Source: Ligula intestinalis (taxonomy: Eukaryota > Platyhelminthes > Cestoda > Diphyllobothriidea > Diphyllobothriidae). Taken from it: DNA of 64,000 nucleotides. A program made the position numbers and the translations under genes. The stretch lies in assembly GCA_036362985.1 (NCBI GenBank), contig JAYGXS010000003.1:75660969-75724968 (forward strand), in the 5' to 3' direction. The notes under the pieces were generated by a model. It searched no databases. It had not been told where the DNA came from and saw only the letters and a list, made by a program, of their open reading frames with translations. Shown here one piece after another: positions 58,560 through 64,000 of this stretch. Position 1 is the first letter of the stretch. Each line of letters opens with the position of its first letter.

Positions 58560-59400
58560 GGCCGACGCACTCGTGCTTTGCAGATACTGTACCACTGTAT
58601 GGCGCAGTTGCAAAGAGATCCCCTAGCGTATGTAAGAGGTCTTCAAAAAAGCTTGATAACTTAACAGCAGAAAAGAAAGTTGTTTTCATTAGACTGCCTT
58701 TCTCAGGCGGTGCAGCAAGCGAGCTGGTCAGACGGCATCTATGAACCGCAATCGTTAGCGCTTTCCCCGCGGCGAACGTACGAGTGTTCTTCATGAACCC
58801 TCCCCTCCTACGATTAGGAGGAAAAAACCGACTCTCGTTGAAGGCCACATCCATGTGTACTTACTCTTTCAGTTGCTCCTGTGGAGCAAGATAAATAGGC
58901 CGAACAACGAGTGGACTGTAAAAGAGGGTACGTGAGCACATACCGGCCTGGTTAAGTAAAGGTAACGCTAAATCGATTTCGAGTTCTATTCTCGCACATC
59001 TCGTCGATTCGAATCATCGAGTCGATACTAACAAAGCCTTTCAGGTTGTCTACCGGACACCAGCTAACTTTTCCAAGGGCCTACGCCAACGGGTGCTTGC
59101 AACAGCCGAAGCAGTAGCTATACGGCTAGCGAATCCGGTGCTTTGTTCTCAGAAGAAACTGACAGAAGCCCTTTCACTTCCGCGGCCGACCCCGACGTCA
59201 GGTGACGATCGCACTTTGCCCCAATGCCCCAGTGACAATCGTTCGCTGTGCGCAAATAGCAGCAATTATCCGCCCTGTTTCTGCCCTCTGATCAACCCCC
59301 ACAACCTAACCCAATTACCCCCCCTACCCCTTATTCCCTCCCCGGACGCACGAACCTTTACAGGCTCACCTCGCTATGCGGACGACGTTTAAACGATTAA
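58560..59400 (+). pseudogene. PLE of the long-endonuclease lineage (RT end plus GIY-YIG)
   Basis: One plus-strand frame from about 58577 to 59392 with only three stops: CFADTVPLYGAVAKRSPSV; LTAEKKVVFIRLPFSGGAAS; ELVRRHL, a stop, TAIVSAFPAANVRVFFMNPP; LGGKNRLSLKATSMCTYSFS; CSCGAR, a stop, IGRTTSGL (the GIY-YIG pair, YIG tyrosine codon turned to stop), another stop, KRVREHIPAWLSKGN; ILAHLVDSNHRVDTNKAF; LRQRVLATAEAVAIRLANPV; LCSQKKLTEALSLPRP. A Pro-rich tail ends at 59392. The RT palm is absent: the copy is 5'-truncated just after the repeat at 58486. It is the best preserved endonuclease of this lineage in the window. Confidence 0.8.
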
Positions 59401-59459
59401 TTGTAATTAGACTACACTATTGAACCCTGTCCATCTGTATAGATCTAATTACCCTGCAA

Positions 59460-59500
59460 ATGTTCTGGTCTGACGATGATTTGTTGAAAACATACGTTTG
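59460..59500 (+). ncRNA. PLE 3' terminal motif, hammerhead-like
   Basis: Sixty bases after the end of the endonuclease frame: CTGACGA at 59470-59476, then TGATTTGTT and GAAAAC. Box order resembles a hammerhead core, but stem II cannot form convincingly. It matches the position of CTGA.GA motifs at other PLE ends in this window. Confidence 0.3.
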
Positions 59501-59530
59501 CCAATCTTGACTTCTCAACTTAAGAATGGG

Positions 59531-62500
59531 AATTTTGCAGAATTTATTATGTGTCTGTTTACCATTGAATTTTGGTTGGCATCTTGCAAAGGTAACCCGA
59601 GTATTTTGAACAAGCTGATTAACTTTAGCTTGCACATTCATATATTGGGCCGAGGATGAAAAGGTTAGTTCCGATGATTAAACATCCAATTCGTGCACGT
59701 TTCTCGGAAAGTAAATGGGTAGATGAACCGTCTTTTGGTTTCTCCACCCCGCGGTCACGCGTCCATGTGCACTTATTGATATGTTTACGTCTGCGAGCTC
59801 TCGTAATAAGTTAAGTATCTTGACTTTCTAGCTATTAATGACTAAGCTTGCACTCAGCAGAAAATCTACCCTATCCTCCCAAGAATTTAAAAATCACATA
59901 AACTGCTGTCTGCGCTTCATGAAGCAGATTCGTAACGCACAAGAAAATTGCAGCTCTTATTTAAACGGGCTCAATTAAGAGGACAGCCAAACTAATGTTG
60001 TGATAATTATTATTTATAACTCTGTCTGTCGGGTTATCTTCTCAATCTTGCGGGTCAGGCTTTTTTTCAGTCATGTTTCTCATAAAGTCCAAGGGTTATT
60101 GAAGTAGACAAGACGAATAATTTGTACATAAATTATTGGTTGCGGTATTTGTGCTTCTCTTTCTATATTAACCGTAATCTACTGCGATTGGTTCTGAGAT
60201 AAACCGTAGTTGATTGCTGATAAAAAAAATATTGCATTTAATGCATATTTGATTGTTTTTTAAATCAGAAAAATATAAACTGCGTACGTAGTACAACTAA
60301 GCATAAACATGCCGATGTGTAAACCTTTCTTCAACAACATTAACCAGTTTCAGACATGGTGACCAGGGTGAATTAGTGATTCAATTGAGGTATTTTACCT
60401 TCTTGTATTTTACATAAGGCTGAACTCGACAATTGCGTTTATAAGAGCGCACATTTAAACCATCATAGAAAAAAGAAAAAAGGAGAATTTTCCTCGGCTT
60501 AAGATTGATCATAAACAAATCCCTCAATCAAAAACATTAAACGTTTAAATTTTAGACTATCTAGAAAGAGTAAATGAGTCAAATTGTCAGTAAACATGCG
60601 CCTATTTTTTTCAGGCTCATCGGCTTTCATCTTTTGAGTGCTTATTGAACAAGCTGTTTTGCTTGAGGTGGCAGCAGCTCCTAAACTTAAGATCTTAAAA
60701 CAAAATAAAAATTCCTACAAATAAACTGTGAACTAATTAATAGCGTCGGCAGAATTCAAAACAACGATAGGTGGAGCAAATTTTTAGTCACCTGGTGGAT
60801 TTTTTATTGCTTTCTAAAAATATTCTGCCTCGTCTGTGATCTTACTCTATCGGCAGTTATGAATTTCGTCGCAGTGGGCTCGGTGCGTTACTAGACCCAC
60901 ATATGATGATAACCACGGCTTTCGGGTGGGCCTTTTAGCTCCACTCATTGGAAGGCTGAATAAACTTAGTTCTTATTGTGGCTATCTTAGCCTCGAATTC
61001 CATCAATTAAGAAGAGTTTTCGTGATTTTGACAAATGAATTATTCAAACCCCGCTGCTTCATTATCAACACCCACAAACCCCCTTTCTCCCCACCCCCTA
61101 CCTGACGATTAAATAAACGCTTCAATTAACTGGCCATTTTATCCTCCATGTCATTTATCGGCTCGAATATGAATGACCGAAAACAATTGTTTGCCAATGC
61201 GACTTATTTAAGTCTGTTAAATTATAATATCTAGTAGAGGGTTCGTCTAAATAATTTAAACTGAAACTATTATATGCTGACCTAAGCAAAAAGATACATT
61301 AAAGCGCATGAGCTTAGGATATTTCAGTCATGACAGAGTAAAGCTTGTAAGCTCTTAACTCCGTAAGAAATTTGTACATAAGTTATCTGGATTTTTCATA
61401 TTAATTATCAGGACGTTATATAGTCGAAAATATTTCACTGAAAGCATACGGAAAAAATGTATGCATATAATCTGTATTGCCCTCAGTTGGTTGCAGGTTA
61501 ATTATTCGTCAAATTGTATATTTGAAGTAAGGACACATCCTTGAATACAAGCAGATTGAAGTTTTTGATTACTTTAGACCTTTACTTCCTGTTGAACCTA
61601 CCTTCAGGGTTTCTTATATAAACCCCGGAGTTGTGAGATCTAAGGAAATTTAAATTGTTTTATCTTATTCAAAGGCACCATAGGAAGCTTATAACATTTA
61701 CGGTGGATATGATCCATGTGATAAAATTTATGCGCATCGTTAATTTATGGGTAACTCGATGCTTCACTGGCTGATATTCTCCAGTCCTTAAAGATCCTAA
61801 TCAATTTTGCATGCAGACAAACGCCATTTATCCATGTATAAATGCGAAGAGGAAGCAATTTTCTATGAAAAAGGCACAATTGTTTGCTTAGATTTTTATT
61901 ATTTTATTGTTATAGTTAATCAATGCTAAAAAAATCATACTTTATAATGAGTGTGGTCTCTGAGGGTGGCCGCAAAGAACTTAACTTTAGAGTCGGCATT
62001 CTGAGGTGCCTGAAATAGGCTGCAGGATAGTTTATAGTAAAGACCACTATCGAAAACAGTTGACATTTCCTAGTAGAGGATATATACGACATTTTAAAAT
62101 AAGTCTGGAATGACTTTTGTGGAGAAAACCTATAAATAATACCTTCATTGCTGTAGCAGCTTATTCCAATTTCAGATGTTTATGATAATGGTAGTAGAAG
62201 TAACGTTCTAAAATCTATGCAAAATTCACTAAGCATTCAATCCAAATGTCGCTTGGTCTAACTTCAAGCCTAAGCAGCCAAAAACTGGTATAAATCACCG
62301 CTTCAGCGTCCAAAAGACAAAAGCTATGGCATTTCCGATGCGAGCTTTGTTTGAATGCATAAGCAAAAGCGGCCTTTTTAATTGAAAATAATTCTAAAAT
62401 AAAATGTGAAGCAAAGATAATTAATCAGCAAAGGCCAACAAAGAAAACAGAAAAAGCAGGAATATAATAAATACTTTTACCAAAATAAACTATAAGACGG

Positions 62501-64000
62501 CATGCAAAGAGAACCTTTGATATTTTAATTCCATTCGGAGCAGGGTAAAGCCTTTCATGCATTGCCGTACTGCTTGTGCCAGACACTGCTAGTTCAAAGA
62601 AGGATCCCAACTCCTGCCCGTTGCCGTAGGAAATACGGTTCGTTTTTTGTATTCAACAAATTTATCATAAGTCCCTGCATTTCAGCGATTTTAGCCGGCT
62701 TCTCGGCGCCTTCAGAGACAGCCGCCTATGTGCACTTGTGCTCGTCCGCTCGTGTCTAAAAAATGTTTTTCTGTGTTACGCATTCAATGTTGCCTCATGC
62801 CCAGTTGGACTGTAGGCATGGATGTCGAAAATGCCAGTAATTAAAAAATTAACTTATTCCGCTTCTTCCTTTATACAATAACTTACATTTAGTTAAGTGC
62901 AAGAATCGCAAAACAGTTCACTATTTTTTTACGGCAGGCAAGCAGTGGTAAAACTATATAAAATAACACTGCAAATATCAAAAGCTCTACGATTTTTCTT
63001 TAAGGACAGTAGTAAGGAAAAATGTTTACTGGTTTATGAGGTCCGAGGAGAGGATGCAAAAATCACGAACGAAGTTATGAATGACCGAACAAAGGAAACC
63101 TGCAGCTATCTTTTCTCATTGATCACACACGTTCGCGGAAGTCAAACCAATGCATCTAAAGGGGATAGTTTGAGTTGTAGGAAAGCGGAGATGAGAAGAC
63201 AGTCAGTAGATTTGTAGTGAAAAAATCCAAAAATCCAAAGGGAGGTGCAGCCAAACAGAGCAAAGTGGACTGGATGGAGTTAGTTTAACATGCTCTTCAG
63301 AATTACGTTTTTTCCATATATACTTAGATTTATCATATCAATCCCAGATATTAAACGCGTAATCTCGCCATTTTGGCCTGGTTTTCTGGTTTTGAAGTCA
63401 ACATCTAGATTAAAATTTGAGCATAAAACAAATCTTCATTCGGAAATATCCATCCGAATGGGGAGTTCTCCTTCACGAAGGGTAATTTTCATCATGTTTT
63501 AGCTATGAAAACGGCTTTTCTCATAAAATGGTAGGAGCAATTACTGCTCAAATCTTTAAAATGAAGTTGAATCTAACAATTTCGATTATCAACACCAAAC
63601 GAAACAGTCTGCTGATTTCACCTCAATCACATAAGCGTATGCATGTGACGGAGGCGTATGTGATGCATATATCTAGGCTGCGATTCGCAAGTCCCCCTCT
63701 CAGTATATTGGACAGGTTGATTTCCGTTGTCTACATCTTTATTCCTTGGATATACTGAATTGAATTTTTTGATTTATTTTCTTTATTTTTTCTTAATGTT
63801 CATTACTTTTAGTTTTGTTTGCATATAGCTAAGGTAGCTAGATTGAATTATTTTTGATGGCCATTGGAGCATTAACAGATAGCCATGTGATAATGCAGTG
63901 GAGTTGCGTCAAAGCCTGTTAAATTTTTTAGCAGTGTTTCAATAGTACGCACTCAGCTAGGACAGTACTTCAGCACTGAAAGCATCAGTCAGATAGACCG
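59531..64000. other. AT-rich non-coding DNA, nothing recognised
   Basis: No gene is supported in 4.4 kb. The longest frames are 62897-63217 plus (106 aa) and 63528-63758 plus (76 aa), both without a recognisable domain. A slightly GC-richer patch at 62550-62760 is open on both strands and could be an exon or random. Confidence 0.4.

Noticed and set aside
62897..63217. 106-aa plus-strand frame as a gene
   Set aside because: No domain, no clear context, and length possible by chance in this much sequence.

Overview
This window looks like intergenic DNA from a metazoan nuclear genome that is saturated with transposable-element remains. No host gene could be supported: there is no convincing multi-exon or single-exon host protein, no rRNA, and no complete tRNA. 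The background is AT-rich, with short GC-richer islands that coincide with mobile-element debris. The dominant element type is the Penelope-like element (PLE), which joins a reverse transcriptase (RT) to a C-terminal GIY-YIG endonuclease. This PLE abundance, with RTE-like LINE and Tc1/mariner debris, suggests a flatworm, possibly a diphyllobothriid-type tapeworm. That assignment is an inference from repeat content and was not tested against a database.

Layout. At 0-9.5 kb there is an inverted repeat (609-760), a PLE terminus (about 1 kb), a PLE endonuclease remnant between inverted terminal arms with hammerhead-ribozyme-like cores (2.3-3.2 kb), two more minus-strand GIY-YIG remnants (6.3 and 8.1 kb), a LINE RT pseudogene with an inverted internal piece (7.0-8.0 kb), and a 730-bp foldback element (8.73-9.46 kb). 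At 10.6-17.9 kb there is an inverted pair of GIY-YIG tails, the most complete PLE (12.53-15.29 kb, plus strand, RT and endonuclease), a second PLE flanked by inverted ~290-bp arms (15.4-16.6 kb), a detached PLE promoter module (16.7 kb), and a plus-strand GIY-YIG tail (17.4-17.9 kb). The stretch 18-26 kb is mostly featureless, with PLE tails near 19.3 and possibly 20.1 kb and a GC-rich island at 21.1-22.6 kb. At 26.2-27.4 kb a PLE remnant is abutted by a Tc1/mariner-type mini-element. At 29.5-31.4 kb lie two minus-strand PLE remnants of different lineages.

At 34.4-35.2 kb there is a tRNA-like SINE candidate and a minisatellite. A minus-strand PLE with inverted terminal repeats occupies 35.64-37.65 kb, with further PLE fragments at 38.2 and 44.4 kb. 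A long minus-strand PLE (46.15-48.4 kb) has relatives of its terminal sequence at 45.99 and 51.5 kb. A direct-repeat pair with inverted ends lies at 48.6 and 58.0 kb. A second large palindrome lies at 52.86-53.43 kb. A plus-strand PLE of the long-endonuclease lineage occupies 58.56-59.5 kb. From 59.5 to 64 kb nothing was recognised.

Every recognisable coding region is a broken retroelement or transposon gene (stops, frameshifts, 5' truncations). Two GIY-YIG lineages coexist. One is short, ending in a LLESW/FLEA...NRHIDL-type motif. The other is longer, ending in a TAEAVAIRL...LCSQKK-type motif. The most interesting signal is the recurrence, at the ends of several PLE copies, of a CUGANGA-box / hairpin / GAAA arrangement resembling the hammerhead ribozymes known from PLE terminal repeats, often in inverted arms.
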